Positions 26,250 to 36,336 are shown, numbered from the stretch's first letter. The stretch: DNA of 43,312 nucleotides from Desulfovibrio sp. (GCA_017396005.1 JAFQNG010000026.1:1-43312), one strand, 5' to 3'. Translations and numbers: made by a program. Notes: a model not told the origin generated them from the sequence alone.

Positions 26250-26963
26250 TTAGATGCGCTGCAGCAGGTAGACAGCCCGCTGCGGACGGCTCAGGAGAAA
26301 ACAGGTGGAGCGTAACAGGGTAAAACCGTTGTGTCGTGCTGTGTCTTCCACTTCATGGGCATCCATGCGGATGGTATATTCTGAAGGTCTGCGTTGGCCC
26401 TCAGGGAGCTGCCGGTCTTTGGTATGCCACTGATTACCCGGTTGCCGGTCATAGTGGCGGGTTACCATGTCGAGGGCGAGATATCCGCCCCTTTTGAGTG
26501 CCGGAGCATAGGTCTGCAGAAAAGCGTCCAAGCTTGCGCCGGGGATATGGTACAGCCAGTTGACCGACACCATGCCGTCTGCAGATTCAGGCAGGCGGGT
26601 CGGTTTCAGGCAGTCGTCCTGCCAGATCTGCAGGGGCAGGCCCATGTCTCTGGCCAGATGTTGCCCCATGATGACGGCCTCTGGCGAAATATCTGCCCCG
26701 GAGAGGCGTTTGGCCCCCTTGAGGCCCAGCCACAACAGGTTGGCCCCGGAGCCGCAGCCCGGCTCAAAAACATGCGCGGCAGGCGGCATGACTTCAACCA
26801 GCCAGCGGCAGGCCACGCAGGCGTGACGGCGTGCCTGTCGGTGTGAGATGGCATGTGCATGCCAGGGTTCGGCCCTGCTTAAACGCATAATTTCGTCAAG
26901 GCGTGCCTGACTGACAGGCAGACTGTCGCCCCAGGGCAGGCGGTCGCGAAGATATCTGAACAC
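26250..26963 (-). CDS. Class I SAM-dependent methyltransferase
   Basis: A 237-residue protein with a SAM-binding Rossmann core. Motif I is HVFEPGCGSGANLLWLGL near residues 64-81, the acidic ribose-binding residue is in LSGADISPEAV near 88, and a motif near SADGMVSVNWLYHIPG is at about 128-143. The start is GTG at 26963, with AAGGA six bases upstream. It resembles small-molecule or protein/lipid methyltransferases, but the substrate cannot be assigned. It is divergent from the FKBP gene across a 230-base spacer and convergent with catalase. Confidence 0.82.
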   Translation of the reverse strand: MFRYLRDRLPWGDSLPVSQARLDEIMRLSRAEPWHAHAISHRQARRHACVACRWLVEVMPPAAHVFEPGCGSGANLLWLGLKGAKRLSGADISPEAVIMGQHLARDMGLPLQIWQDDCLKPTRLPESADGMVSVNWLYHIPGASLDAFLQTYAPALKRGGYLALDMVTRHYDRQPGNQWHTKDRQLPEGQRRPSEYTIRMDAHEVEDTARHNGFTLLRSTCFLLSRPQRAVYLLQRI

Positions 26964-27193
26964 GTTTTTTCCTTATGCTGGCTGAAGGTTATGCGAAAAA
27001 ATATTCTGGACCTTTCACTCCGGCAAGTCAACGTCTGTGCCCAGGAGCGGGGAGGGTTCGTTTCCGGACGGTAAAGCGCACATTGACAAGACGTGCAGCC
27101 CATGTTTTGTTTCCTCTTTGATTCGTTGCGGCCCTGACACATCCGACTGTGTGTCGACCGCCTTCACAGATACTCATTTCACGGAGCGTTTCT
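26964..27193. other. Divergent spacer between methyltransferase and FKBP genes
   Basis: A TTGACA occurs at 27083-27088 on the plus strand without a good -10 partner at 16-18 bases. A weak inverted repeat, GACACA / TGTGTC, lies at 27136-27155. Nothing else is recognised, and there is no convincing open frame. Confidence 0.4.
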
Positions 27194-27616
27194 ATGCCCA
27201 TCAAAGACGGCGATACTCTGCGCGTGCATTATACCGGCACTCTGGCTGACGGTACGGTATTTGACTCCTCCAGGGAGCGGGACCCTATGGAGTTTACACT
27301 GGGCCGGGGTATGCTTATTCCCGGCTTCGAGGCTGCTGTGCTGGGCCGTGAGGCCGGTGATGTGGTCAGCACCACTATCCCGCCGGAAGATGCTTACGGT
27401 ACAGTGGATCCTGAGTTGATCTTTACCGTGGCCCGCGCTCAGGTGCCATCGCATATCCCCCTTGAGGTGGGTACGCCTCTGCAGCTTTCCAATGAGCAGG
27501 GGCAGATGGATGTGACCATCACAGAAGTGGATGCCGAAGAAGTTACCCTTGACGCCAATCATCCCCTGGCGGGCAAGGCTCTGACCTTTGAAATCGAGAT
27601 ACTTGAAATCAAATAA
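27194..27616 (+). CDS. FKBP-type peptidyl-prolyl isomerase, SlyD-like
   Basis: A 140-residue protein from ATG 27194 with ACGGAG eight bases upstream. It has a split FKBP fold, MPIKDGDTLRVHYTGTLADG then VFDSSRERDPMEFTLGRG and LIPGFEAAVLG. An insert-in-flap domain at about 70-120 has the start IPPEDAYGTVDPELIF and later VTLDANHPLAGKALTFEIEI. This matches SlyD-type cytosolic isomerase/chaperones, but the His/Cys-rich nickel-binding tail of enteric SlyD is absent. It is 15 bases upstream of the glutamine synthetase gene. Confidence 0.93.
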   Translation: MPIKDGDTLRVHYTGTLADGTVFDSSRERDPMEFTLGRGMLIPGFEAAVLGREAGDVVSTTIPPEDAYGTVDPELIFTVARAQVPSHIPLEVGTPLQLSNEQGQMDVTITEVDAEEVTLDANHPLAGKALTFEIEILEIK

Positions 27617-27631
27617 GCCCGTGGAGCAGCC

Positions 27632-29824
27632 ATGAGCAGCAATTCTGCCCGTCACAGCGCGATTCAGGCCATCACTACCTATAAGACTGACGCTGCCCCT
27701 CTCAATTTTCGTGAAATGCGGCCCACAGACATTTTTGCCAGTAATGTTTTCAATGACCGCGTTATGCGTGAGCGCCTGCCCAAGGCCATCTACAGGTCGC
27801 TGCATAAGACCATTACCCTGGGTGAGCGCATGGACCCAGGTATAGCCGACACTGTGGCCGCGGTAATGAAAGACTGGGCCATTGAAAAGGGGGCCACCCA
27901 TTTTACCCATATTTTCTATCCTCTGACCGGGCAGACAGCTGAAAAGCATGACAGCTTTCTCATCCCCGACGGCACTGGCGGCGTCATTGCCGAGTTTTCC
28001 GGCTCCATGCTCATCAGGGGGGAGCCTGACGCCTCCTCCTTCCCCTCCGGCGGCCTGCGCTCCACCTTTGAGGCACGCGGCTATACAGCCTGGGATGTGA
28101 CCAGTCCGGCCTATATTATGGAGAACCCCAACGGCACTTTTTTGTGTATTCCAACCATGTTTCTGTCATGGACAGGCGTGGCGCTTGATAAAAAAACGCC
28201 GCTGCTGCGGTCCGGTCAGGCTGTCAGCCGTCAGGCGCAGCGTGTGCTCAGCCTTTTCGGTATTTCCACGTCACTGCCTGTGGTCTCATATGCCGGACTT
28301 GAGCAGGAATATTTTTTCATCGACCATAATTTCAATTTCGCCCGTTCAGATTTGCAGGTGGCCGGGAGAGCACTTTTTGGTGCTGCTCCGGCCAAGGGGC
28401 AGGAGTTCAGCGACCAGTACTTCGGGGTGATCCCGCAGCGCGTGCTTTCCTGTATGATGGAGGTGGAGCGTGAGCTGTACAAGCTGGGTGTGCCTGTGCG
28501 TACCCGCCACAATGAGGCCGCGCCCAGCCAGTATGAGATAGCGCCGCTCTATGAGGCATCGAATCTGGCGGTGGACCATAACCATATCATCATGGCCACG
28601 CTGCGTAATGTGGCCAAGCGCTATGGCCTGAAATGCCTTCTGCATGAAAAGCCCTTCAGCGGCATCAACGGCTCGGGCAAGCATGTCAATTATTCACTGG
28701 GCAATGCTGAGCTGGGCAGCCTGTTTGACCCCGGCGAAACGCCGCATGCCAATGCCAAATTTCTGGTGTTCTGTGCGGCCATGATCCGCGGTGTGCACAG
28801 GTTTGGCGGTCTTTTGCGGGCTACGGTGGCCAGCGCCAGCAACGATCATCGCTTGGGCGCGCATGAGGCCCCGCCTGCCATCATGTCCATCTTTCTGGGG
28901 GATCAGCTGACAGAAGTTTTTGAGGCCTTTCGGGCCGGGCGTGCCGAAGAGGCTGCCAGCGGCAAAAAGGGCCGGGCCCTCAATATCGGTGTGGATACCC
29001 TGCCGACATTGCCCACAGACCCAGGCGACCGCAACAGAACCAGCCCGGTGGCCTTTACCGGTAACCGTTTTGAATTTCGCGCCGTAGGCTCCAGCCAGTC
29101 TGCTGCCGGCTCCATCACGGCGCTCAATGCCATCATGGCTGACTCGCTGGGCTATGCTGCCGACTGGCTGGAAAGGGAGATCAGCCAAGGCCGCAGCCTG
29201 AATGCTGCTGTAGAGTCCTTTATCAGCCATATTATCGAAGAGCACAGCGCCGTTATCTTCAATGGTGACGGCTATTCTGATATCTGGCACAAGGAGGCGG
29301 AGCGGCGTGGCCTGCCCAATCTGCGCAATACGCCTGAGGCCTTGCCGGAACTGACGCGCCCTGAAGTCATTGAGCTGTATGAAGGACAGGGCATACTCAG
29401 GCGTGCCGAGCTCAAAGCGCGGCAGGACATCTATCTGGAACAGTACTGCAAGACTGTACGTACCGAAGCTCGCCTGACGCTGCGCATGGCGTATACCATC
29501 ATCTTTCCTGCTGCGGTGCGTTATCAGGGCGAGCTGGCGGCAACGGCTCTGCGCATGAAGGAGTTGGGCCTGGAGTACAGAACAACAGCCCTGGAAGAAA
29601 TTACCACATGGCTCCGGGGCCTGCAGGATGCTGCGGCCCGGCTGGAAACCTGCCTGAGCCTGACGGAAACAGCCGGAGAGGGCCTGGAAGCGGCCCGACG
29701 CTATTGTAACGAGGTACTGCCGCTTATGGCTGAAGTGCGCCGTAATGCGGACAGCCTGGAAACACGAGTGGCTGACGACCTGTGGTCTCTGCCCAACTTC
29801 CAGGAAATACTGTTCGGCAAATAG
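27632..29824 (+). CDS. glnN: Glutamine synthetase, type III
   Basis: A 730-residue enzyme that makes glutamine from glutamate, ammonia and ATP. The size is typical of GSIII and far above GSI (about 450-470). GSIII hallmarks are seen: [19 protein letters not shown] near residue 133-151, the active-site region LEQEYFFID near 225, [17 protein letters not shown] near 290-306, and [18 protein letters not shown] near 340-357. A C-terminal helical region (about 600-730) follows. GSIII is not known to be adenylylated by GlnE in the way GSI is. It lies between an FKBP gene and a lipoprotein gene on one likely transcript. No other ammonia-assimilation gene is near. Confidence 0.95.
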   Translation: MSSNSARHSAIQAITTYKTDAAPLNFREMRPTDIFASNVFNDRVMRERLPKAIYRSLHKTITLGERMDPGIADTVAAVMKDWAIEKGATHFTHIFYPLTGQTAEKHDSFLIPDGTGGVIAEFSGSMLIRGEPDASSFPSGGLRSTFEARGYTAWDVTSPAYIMENPNGTFLCIPTMFLSWTGVALDKKTPLLRSGQAVSRQAQRVLSLFGISTSLPVVSYAGLEQEYFFIDHNFNFARSDLQVAGRALFGAAPAKGQEFSDQYFGVIPQRVLSCMMEVERELYKLGVPVRTRHNEAAPSQYEIAPLYEASNLAVDHNHIIMATLRNVAKRYGLKCLLHEKPFSGINGSGKHVNYSLGNAELGSLFDPGETPHANAKFLVFCAAMIRGVHRFGGLLRATVASASNDHRLGAHEAPPAIMSIFLGDQLTEVFEAFRAGRAEEAASGKKGRALNIGVDTLPTLPTDPGDRNRTSPVAFTGNRFEFRAVGSSQSAAGSITALNAIMADSLGYAADWLEREISQGRSLNAAVESFISHIIEEHSAVIFNGDGYSDIWHKEAERRGLPNLRNTPEALPELTRPEVIELYEGQGILRRAELKARQDIYLEQYCKTVRTEARLTLRMAYTIIFPAAVRYQGELAATALRMKELGLEYRTTALEEITTWLRGLQDAAARLETCLSLTETAGEGLEAARRYCNEVLPLMAEVRRNADSLETRVADDLWSLPNFQEILFGK

Positions 29825-29850
29825 CCAAAACCTAGCTTAAGGACAGAGAT

Positions 29851-30522
29851 ATGATTATTTTTCGCAAACCTGTATTGCTGACAGCCGTATTCGGCCTGTG
29901 CGCGGCACTGCTGGCGGCCTGCCTTGCCTCTGGCCCGCAAAAGACCCTGGAGCAGATGGCTGTGGCTCTGCAGAAAAAGGACAGCACAGCCTTTTTGTCG
30001 CATTTTGACATGCAGGCCTTGGCTGCCAATGATATTAAAAATCTGACAACTGAAAATCAGGCCCTGAGCGCCATGAACTCTCTGGGTAAAGAGCTGGGCC
30101 TTGGCAGTGTGGATGACCTGCTGGGTAACTTGCTGGGCGACAGACCCAAGGATTTGACGGCCAGTTTTGCCGAGGGTGTCAGCACGGGTGAGATAGTGGC
30201 CCAGTGCCGTGTGGCAAAAGACGCCAAATGCCCCTGGGTGCCGGAGGCCCTGCAGAAGGCCGAGGTGAAGGAACTGGGCGAGACTGCGGCTGTAGCCCGG
30301 GTGACGACGCCTGCTGGCGTCAGCTCCTGGCTGGCCCTGCAGAAGCGTGACGGCCGCTGGCTGGTAGTAGGGCGCAGTGCTGCAGAAACAGCAGCCGTAG
30401 CCTATGCCCAGGCCGGGCCAGCGCTGGTACAGCCTGCTGTGCCCAGCGAAGTCGCAAAGCCTGTGCCTGCTGAAAAGGCCCCTGAAGGCAAGGCCGCACC
30501 CGAGGATGCTGTGACCCTGTGA
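29851..30522 (+). CDS. Lipoprotein (possibly DUF2939-like)
   Basis: A 223-residue exported protein. The signal ends in a lipobox, LLAACLAS, with Cys near residue 24, so it is predicted to be lipid-anchored. The segment MAVALQKKDSTAFLSHFDMQ resembles the helix pair of DUF2939-type proteins, though I am not certain. The C terminus (about 185-223) is Ala/Pro/Lys-rich and probably disordered. AAGGA stands before the ATG, 26 bases after glnN, and a good terminator follows. Function unknown. Confidence 0.78.
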   Translation: MIIFRKPVLLTAVFGLCAALLAACLASGPQKTLEQMAVALQKKDSTAFLSHFDMQALAANDIKNLTTENQALSAMNSLGKELGLGSVDDLLGNLLGDRPKDLTASFAEGVSTGEIVAQCRVAKDAKCPWVPEALQKAEVKELGETAAVARVTTPAGVSSWLALQKRDGRWLVVGRSAAETAAVAYAQAGPALVQPAVPSEVAKPVPAEKAPEGKAAPEDAVTL

Positions 30523-30547
30523 TGCAGGCGTAGCACAGCCATACCTG

Positions 30548-30588
30548 ACGGCCCCGGGAGCCCGAGAAGCTTCGGGGGCCGTTTTTAT
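30548..30588 (+). terminator. Terminator of the FKBP-glnN-lipoprotein operon
   Basis: ACGGCCCC (30548-30555) pairs with GGGGCCGT (30575-30582), with further inner pairing, and is followed by TTTTTATT. Confidence 0.9.
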
Positions 30589-30609
30589 TAGTGCTGTTGC
30601 TGTTTTGCT

Positions 30610-31548
30610 CTATACAGGCCTGCTGGCTAAAAAATCTGCATATGTGCTGCGCAGGCCTTCCTCCAGGCTGATTCTGGGCTGCCAGCCCATGGAAAAGAGC
30701 CTGCCGGAGTCCATAAGTTTGCGTGGTGTGCCATCGGGCCGTGAAGGGTCTGTGCGTATCTCGCCTGTATAGCCCACTACCTGTGCGATACGTTGTGCCA
30801 GCTCCATAATGCTGCACTCCCTGCCGCTGCCCACATTGACGTGTGCCACATCAGAATAGCGCTCCAGCAGAAATATACAGGCTTCGGCCATATCGTCTAC
30901 ATGCAGGAATTCACGCAGGGCCGCGCCAGTTCCCCAGATGGTTACATAGGGAGCATCTGCCTCTCGGGCTTCATGAAAGCGGCGCAGCAGAGCAGGCAGG
31001 ACATGGCTGTTTTCCGGGTGATAATTGTCGCCCGGGCCATAGAGGTTGGTAGGCATGACGCTGATGGCGTCAAAGCCGAACTGCTGGCGATATGCCTGGC
31101 ACATGCGTATGCCGCTGATCTTGGCCAGAGCATAGGGCTCGTTGGTAGGCTCCAGCGGGCTTGTAAGCAGGTATTCCTCTTTGATGGGCTGGGGGCAGAG
31201 TCTGGGATAGATGCAGGACGAGCCCAGAAAGAGCAGCTTTTTGGCTCCATATCTGCAGGCGCTGTCAATGACGTTATTTTGTATCTGCAGATTCTGGTAG
31301 ATAAAATCTGCCGGATATGCAGCATTGGCATGAATGCCCCCAACCTTGGCCGCCGCCAGTATCACCACCTCTGGTCTGTGCGCTGCAAAGAACTCCCGCA
31401 CTGCTGCCTGCTCACACAGGTCCAGCTCTGCATGAGAACGCATGAGCAGGTGATCATAGCCAGCTCGGGTCAGTGCACGGCAGATGGCGCTGCCCACCAG
31501 CCCCCTGTGGCCGGCCACATATATCAACGAATTTTTGTTCATGCTCAT
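30610..31548 (-). CDS. fcl: GDP-L-fucose synthase
   Basis: A 312-residue short-chain dehydrogenase/reductase that epimerises and reduces GDP-4-keto-6-deoxymannose to GDP-L-fucose. The cofactor turn is [14 protein letters not shown]. The catalytic Ser-Cys region is FLGSSCIYP near residue 107. The catalytic Tyr-Lys pair is in [11 protein letters not shown] near 138. [13 protein letters not shown] and the [12 protein letters not shown] region are also typical. The ATG overlaps the gmd stop by four bases, so the two steps are translationally coupled. Confidence 0.97.
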   Translation of the reverse strand: MSMNKNSLIYVAGHRGLVGSAICRALTRAGYDHLLMRSHAELDLCEQAAVREFFAAHRPEVVILAAAKVGGIHANAAYPADFIYQNLQIQNNVIDSACRYGAKKLLFLGSSCIYPRLCPQPIKEEYLLTSPLEPTNEPYALAKISGIRMCQAYRQQFGFDAISVMPTNLYGPGDNYHPENSHVLPALLRRFHEAREADAPYVTIWGTGAALREFLHVDDMAEACIFLLERYSDVAHVNVGSGRECSIMELAQRIAQVVGYTGEIRTDPSRPDGTPRKLMDSGRLFSMGWQPRISLEEGLRSTYADFLASRPV

Positions 31549-32693
31549 TCGTTATGGCTGAAGGTTTTGAAGCCTGCCACCTTGCAGACCATGTCGCGCA
31601 TGCTCAGGGCCAGATCTTCACGCGTCATTTCAGCTACCATATCCTCAAAGCTGACTCTGGGCTGCCAGCCCAGTTTTTCCGCAGCTTTGCCAGGGTCACC
31701 CAGCAGGGTTTCCACCTCTGTGGGTCTGAAATAGCGCGGGTCTATCTGCACGATAACATCTCCCGTCTTGACCCGGCAGCCCAGATCATGGCGGTTACCT
31801 GCAGCCTTATGGAGCTGTGCCGCATCAACCGATGCCACAATGCCCGTCTCTTCCACGCCCTGGCCCTGCCATGTGAGGCTCAGACCCAACTCTGCCGCTG
31901 CTGCATCCACAAACTGGCGTACTGAGAACTGACGGCCCGTGGCAATGACAAAATCATCCGGTTGTTCCTGCTGCAGCATGAGCCACTGCATTTCTACATA
32001 GTCACGGGCATGCCCCCAGTCGCGTTTGGCATCCAGATTGCCGAGCCAGAGGCAGTCCTGCAGGCCCAGCACAATACGCGACAGAGCCCGGCTGATTTTG
32101 CGCGTCACAAAGGTCTCGCCGCGCAGGGGAGATTCGTGGTTGAACAGAATACCGTTGCAGGCGTACATGCCGTAGGCTTCGCGGTAGTTGACTGTTATCC
32201 AGTAGGCATAGAGTTTGGCACAGGCATAGGGGGAGCGGGGATAGAAGGGTGTTTTTTCTGTTTGCGGTACTTCCTGTACCAAGCCGAAGAGTTCGGACGT
32301 AGAGGCCTGGTAAAAGCGCGTCTTTGTTGTCAGGCCTGTAATGCGTATGGCCTCAAGCAGGCGCAGCACACCCAGGGCATCCACATCGGCTGTGTATTCG
32401 GGTGATTCAAAACTGACCTGCACATGGCTCTGAGCTGCCAGGTTATAGACTTCATCAGGCTGCACTTCCTGCATGATGCGGATGAGGTTGCCTGCGTCGC
32501 TCAGGTCGCCGTAGTGCAGGATAAGCCGGCGTTCTGACGTGTGCGGATCCTGATAGAGATGGTCGATACGATCAGTATTGAAGAGAGAAGCCCGCCGCTT
32601 GATACCGTGCACCTCATAGCCTTTCTGCAGGAGCAGCTCCGTCAGATAGGCCCCGTCCTGCCCTGTGATACCGGTGATAAGCGCTTTTTTCAT
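31545..32693 (-). CDS. gmd: GDP-mannose 4,6-dehydratase
   Basis: About 382 residues from the ATG at 32693, with GAGG five bases upstream. The frame extends to 32795 without support. It converts GDP-D-mannose to GDP-4-keto-6-deoxy-D-mannose. [19 protein letters not shown] is the cofactor turn, [16 protein letters not shown] carries the catalytic Thr/Glu, and [17 protein letters not shown] carries the Tyr-Lys pair. [16 protein letters not shown] is the family hallmark. With fcl it provides GDP-L-fucose for surface glycan or LPS. The start site lies inside the remnant of an older gene (see the pseudogene at 32697-32849). Confidence 0.97.
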   Translation of the reverse strand: MKKALITGITGQDGAYLTELLLQKGYEVHGIKRRASLFNTDRIDHLYQDPHTSERRLILHYGDLSDAGNLIRIMQEVQPDEVYNLAAQSHVQVSFESPEYTADVDALGVLRLLEAIRITGLTTKTRFYQASTSELFGLVQEVPQTEKTPFYPRSPYACAKLYAYWITVNYREAYGMYACNGILFNHESPLRGETFVTRKISRALSRIVLGLQDCLWLGNLDAKRDWGHARDYVEMQWLMLQQEQPDDFVIATGRQFSVRQFVDAAAAELGLSLTWQGQGVEETGIVASVDAAQLHKAAGNRHDLGCRVKTGDVIVQIDPRYFRPTEVETLLGDPGKAAEKLGWQPRVSFEDMVAEMTREDLALSMRDMVCKVAGFKTFSHNE

Positions 32694-32696
32694 ATG

Positions 32697-32849
32697 GACC
32701 TCAAATTTGGTGTCTCGATGGCTCGGCTGTTGACATTGTTGTGATAAGGCTGAAACAGGCAGATGAGCCCTGAAGTCTGCAGCAGTGAAACCCATGCTCC
32801 GACCGTAGGGACTGCCACGCCCACATCTCTGGCAATATCAGATTCTGGA
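32697..32849 (-). pseudogene. Remnant of an AAA-ATPase gene of the DUF4143 type
   Basis: On the minus strand a frame overlapping the end of the family 2 glycosyltransferase reads [19 protein letters not shown] and then [11 protein letters not shown]. This closely resembles the winged-helix/DUF4143 part of prokaryotic AAA-ATPases, where VGVSVPT..W...L..SG.I..L.PYHNN is typical. Only about 50 residues are left. The ATPase core and the nuclease-like C terminus are missing, and there is no plausible start. The remnant covers the gmd ribosome binding site. Identification rests on remembered family pattern, not on an alignment. Confidence 0.6.
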
Positions 32850-33851
32850 TGGATTGATATTTGAAGGCATATCATCAATACTTTGCCCAAATTGTGCTAG
32901 TTTTCTTTTGAGATTCTGGGCAAACTCTGGTTCAAAACGAGATATTTCTTTTTTTTCTGCAACAAGTTTTGTCAGCGATACTGAAATACTTTCTAAAAGA
33001 TAACGGAAATCTTTGTATTCTTCACGCTCAACGATAGATATATAATATTTTTTACTGATATCTTTAATTTCATAGCGAGGCATAACATTAAGGTTTCGTA
33101 TGCAGTCGCTATAGAGCGTAGCATTAGTTACAAAAAGTCCCAGTCTGCCTTTTGATGATACCCTGGCTTCTCTTGTCTCTTTGCTTTTATCGACATGAAA
33201 TTTTACATATGTTTCCTGATAGTCATTTTTTCCCAGATCTTCAAAAAAATCTGGTCCGTGGTAGTAGTATTGTGGCAGACCTGCAGCTTCCATTCGTGCG
33301 CCATAGTCTCCATCCTCAGCCCCATAAAGGCCATAATCTTCATTCCATCGACCTAGAAGAACTGCTACCTCCTGTGGGATTAGGATAGCCTGGCCAGGAA
33401 GGTTGGTCTTGCAAATACCTAAAATCCCGTCAGGAGTTGAGAGACTGCCCGGGTGTTGCAGGAGCATTGTTTTGTCATAGGCTCCGCCGAGTGTAGAAAT
33501 CGGCTGCCCGTGTCTCCAAAGCGCAAGAAGTTTTTTTAGCCAGTGGGGTTCTGTAATACGGGTATCGTTGTCAAGCTTCATATAGATGGGTGCATCCACC
33601 ATCTGCCAACCTACATTGGCCGCACAGGCAACGCCCATATTACGAGGCAGTATAAAAAGATTATCTATGATGCCGTCTTCGGTAAAAGCAATAAGCTTTT
33701 TTTGTAAGGCTGTTTCGCTCCCGTTATCTACAACTGTTATACAAAAAGGAATTTCCTGAGAAGTTTTACGCAAGGCCAGAATCGTCCGCTGTGTAAGTTC
33801 ATAGCGGTTGAAAACCGGCATGGTTACATTAACGACAGGCGGTACGCTCAA
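32838..33851 (-). CDS. Glycosyltransferase family 2 protein
   Basis: A 337-residue enzyme with a GT-A fold. VNVTMPVFNRYELTQRTILA is at the N terminus. VVDNGSE is near residue 40. KLDNDTR near 92 is the DxD-type metal-binding motif, and GAEDGDYGARMEAAG near 168-182 is the acceptor-side acidic motif. The start codon is TTG at 33851, preceded by AGGGA. No in-frame ATG lies upstream, and the next ATG would cut the first beta strand. The last 120 codons are much richer in A and T than the flanking genes, which suggests transfer from another source. Its neighbours make GDP-fucose, so a role in the same glycan is plausible. Confidence 0.85.
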   Translation of the reverse strand: MSVPPVVNVTMPVFNRYELTQRTILALRKTSQEIPFCITVVDNGSETALQKKLIAFTEDGIIDNLFILPRNMGVACAANVGWQMVDAPIYMKLDNDTRITEPHWLKKLLALWRHGQPISTLGGAYDKTMLLQHPGSLSTPDGILGICKTNLPGQAILIPQEVAVLLGRWNEDYGLYGAEDGDYGARMEAAGLPQYYYHGPDFFEDLGKNDYQETYVKFHVDKSKETREARVSSKGRLGLFVTNATLYSDCIRNLNVMPRYEIKDISKKYYISIVEREEYKDFRYLLESISVSLTKLVAEKKEISRFEPEFAQNLKRKLAQFGQSIDDMPSNINPSRI

Positions 33852-33875
33852 AATCCATCCCTGAGATCGCAGTGC

Positions 33876-34919
33876 CTACTGGCTTGCCTCAATGCTTTTA
33901 TCCATGTCCACAAACTGTCCAAAACTTTCAGTCGTCAGGGCTGAAACCAGAAGTTTCGTCATCTCGGCGTCATAGTGCTGTGGGGCGGCAGCCAGCTCGC
34001 GGGCAGCCTCCAGCGGTTTTTTTGCCGGAGCATAGGATCGCTTGCAGATCATCGCCGAGAAGGAGTCAGCCACAGCCGTCAGACGGCCCACTCTGCTGAT
34101 CTGTGTTCCTTTGCTTTTTTGCGGATAGCCGGAGCCGTCAAGCCGCTCGTGATGCTCAAAGCAGGCTCGCAGCAATTCTTCAAAAGAGATTTCCAGTTTT
34201 TGCATCATCTTGACGCTCAGCATCGGGTGCATGAGCACCTTCTCCCGTTCCTCAGCCTTAAGTGGACCGTTTTTCTGCAGAAGAAAGGGCGGCACCTTGC
34301 ACATGCCTATATCGTGCAGCAACAGTGCCAGAGCCAGGCGATCCATATCCTTGCGACGGTACTCCGAGACACACTGCATCCAGATCCACAGCCCTGTGAA
34401 GAGAGTATTGATGGCGTGGCGGCCAGGGGCGTACTGACGAAAGAGACGGCGAATAAAAGCGTTGATATGGTGCTTGTCCTGCCACAGATATTCGGTGACC
34501 ACCATGACGTCCCGATATAAGGGCTCAAAGACGGCCTTGACGGGCTGATCGTGAAATTCTGTATAGCGCATGAGCAGAGCGCGGATGCAGATATCGGCGA
34601 TCTCGGCTTCCGTGAGATTGTGGTCCTGTAAAACAAGATCCAGTTGCTTGACGATATGACGGGAGTAGATGGGGTGATCTGACCGGGAGACGAAGAGATC
34701 TCCCGCGCTGCACAGCTGGGCCAGCTCTTCCACCTGTTCGTTGGAAAGGCGGGCCCCTTTTTGGGAATAGGGGGCCAGTACGCCAATATCGTCGCGAAAA
34801 GTGAAGAGATCGACCGGAGGACGGTATTTGGGAAAGCTCGACAGTATCTCGGTACTGATCTGATAGTATTCCTCATTGATATTTTGAGGAACGGAGCGAG
34901 CCTGTTTTTTTGCAGCCAT
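33876..34919 (-). CDS. HD-GYP-type phosphohydrolase
   Basis: A 347-residue protein from ATG 34919, two bases beyond the pyruvate kinase stop. The open frame goes on to 35021, but inside pyk. An N-terminal region (about 1-170) has no recognised domain. The HD-GYP domain (about 190-320) shows LLLHDIGMCKVP, then HPMLSVKMM, then HHERLDGSGYP with its GYP triad, and a closing ITAVADSF-like segment (LTAVADSFSAMI). HD-GYP proteins hydrolyse cyclic di-GMP. No receiver domain is seen, so an upstream regulator is not evident. It forms a pair with pyk. Confidence 0.88.
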   Translation of the reverse strand: MAAKKQARSVPQNINEEYYQISTEILSSFPKYRPPVDLFTFRDDIGVLAPYSQKGARLSNEQVEELAQLCSAGDLFVSRSDHPIYSRHIVKQLDLVLQDHNLTEAEIADICIRALLMRYTEFHDQPVKAVFEPLYRDVMVVTEYLWQDKHHINAFIRRLFRQYAPGRHAINTLFTGLWIWMQCVSEYRRKDMDRLALALLLHDIGMCKVPPFLLQKNGPLKAEEREKVLMHPMLSVKMMQKLEISFEELLRACFEHHERLDGSGYPQKSKGTQISRVGRLTAVADSFSAMICKRSYAPAKKPLEAARELAAAPQHYDAEMTKLLVSALTTESFGQFVDMDKSIEASQ

Positions 34920-34920
34920 A

Positions 34921-36336
34921 CTACTTCCAGTAGATTTTGACGAGGTTTGTACCCCGCGGTGTGGAGGAACCCTTGAGCTGGCCGGCAGTGATGACTGCGC
35001 AGTCTCCGGGGGCGAAGTCATCGCAATTGCCGATAAATTCTTCAGCCCGTATCAGATGGCTCGGTTCAACTTCTGGTTTATCTACGAATACCGGGGTGAC
35101 CCCCCAGGCAAAGTTAAGCGCCTTGATGGTTGTTGGGTCCGGCGTCAGGGCATAGATACGCTGCGGAGGCCTGCGGGCAGAAACCTGGCGGGCTGCCCCC
35201 CCTGTGAGACTGTGCGAAACGATGGCCTGTGCCTGTGCCTTGTCTGCCAAAAGACATGCAGCATAAGCAAGAAATTGCGGTATGCCTTTATCGCTGTCAG
35301 GTTCATCCAGCTTGCGTCGTGTCAGCAGCAGCCTTTCAGCTTCAGTGGTGATTTTGCGCATGTAGCGTACCGTCTCCACCGGGAAGCTGCCCATGGCAGT
35401 CTCTTCAGAAAGCATGACACAGTCTGCCCCATCCAGTACGGCATTTGCCACGTCAGTAGTTTCAGCCCGGGTAGGGGCAGGGCTGTTGACCATAGAAAGC
35501 AGCATCTGTGTTGCCACGATGACAGGCTTGGAGGCCCTGTTGCATGCGCTGATGATGCGCTTTTGCAGGGCAGGCAGCTGGGGCAGAGGGCACTCCACAC
35601 CCAAATCGCCACGCGCAACCATAACAATGTCCGTTTCAGCCAGTATCGCATCCAGATTGTCTACGGCACTTTGGCGTTCCAGCTTGACGACTACAGGTAC
35701 ATGGCGGCCTGCAGAGGCTATAAGGGCCTTGGCTTCGCGTACATCATCAGCGGTCTGTACATAAGAAATGGCTACTGCATCGACACCCAGTGCCAGACCG
35801 TCAGCCAGATCTTTTTTGTCCTTATCAGTCAGAGCGCGTACCTTGGTTGCCTTACCTGGCAGTGCCAGCCCTTTGCGCGAAGTTACAATGCCGTCATTAT
35901 CAGCCATCAGCTGCACAAGACCGTCAGGACGACGCAGCTCCACATCAAACTGGAGGCCGCCGTCTGCCAGCACCATACGGTCACCCGGTTCCAAGCTTTC
36001 CAGGATAATGGCGTGGTCAAAGGGCAGATAGGGCATGTCATCCACACGGTCGGCACTTGGCCCTAAAAGCAGGCTCATCCCCTTGCTGACCTGTATGGTT
36101 GTTTCAGGAAGAACACCCAGGCGTATCTTGGGGCCCGAGAGATCCTGCATAATGGTGATGGGGCGCCCTATTTCTTTTTCGATTTCGCGGATGAACTGTA
36201 TAATCTGGACAAAGTCCGAGGCTCCACCATGGGAGAAGTTAAGGCGAAAAACGCTTACGCCAGCTTCAGCCAGTGCCTTGAGTTTTTCCTTGCTGCTTGA
36301 AGCAGGGCCAATGGTGGCAACGATTTTTGTTTTCAT
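34921..36336 (-). CDS. pyk: Pyruvate kinase
   Basis: A 471-residue glycolytic enzyme converting phosphoenolpyruvate and ADP to pyruvate and ATP. KIVATIGPASSSKEKLKALA is at the start and VFRLNFSHG near residue 29. VMVARGDLGVECPLPQLP is near 235. The signature around NSPAPTRAETTDVANAVLDG and MLSEETAMGSFPVE (about 288-325) is clear, and a C-terminal allosteric domain follows. The length is normal for the bacterial type I/II enzyme. A strong TTGACA promoter stands about 95 bases upstream, shared as a divergent region with mraZ. Confidence 0.97.
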   Translation of the reverse strand: MKTKIVATIGPASSSKEKLKALAEAGVSVFRLNFSHGGASDFVQIIQFIREIEKEIGRPITIMQDLSGPKIRLGVLPETTIQVSKGMSLLLGPSADRVDDMPYLPFDHAIILESLEPGDRMVLADGGLQFDVELRRPDGLVQLMADNDGIVTSRKGLALPGKATKVRALTDKDKKDLADGLALGVDAVAISYVQTADDVREAKALIASAGRHVPVVVKLERQSAVDNLDAILAETDIVMVARGDLGVECPLPQLPALQKRIISACNRASKPVIVATQMLLSMVNSPAPTRAETTDVANAVLDGADCVMLSEETAMGSFPVETVRYMRKITTEAERLLLTRRKLDEPDSDKGIPQFLAYAACLLADKAQAQAIVSHSLTGGAARQVSARRPPQRIYALTPDPTTIKALNFAWGVTPVFVDKPEVEPSHLIRAEEFIGNCDDFAPGDCAVITAGQLKGSSTPRGTNLVKIYWK

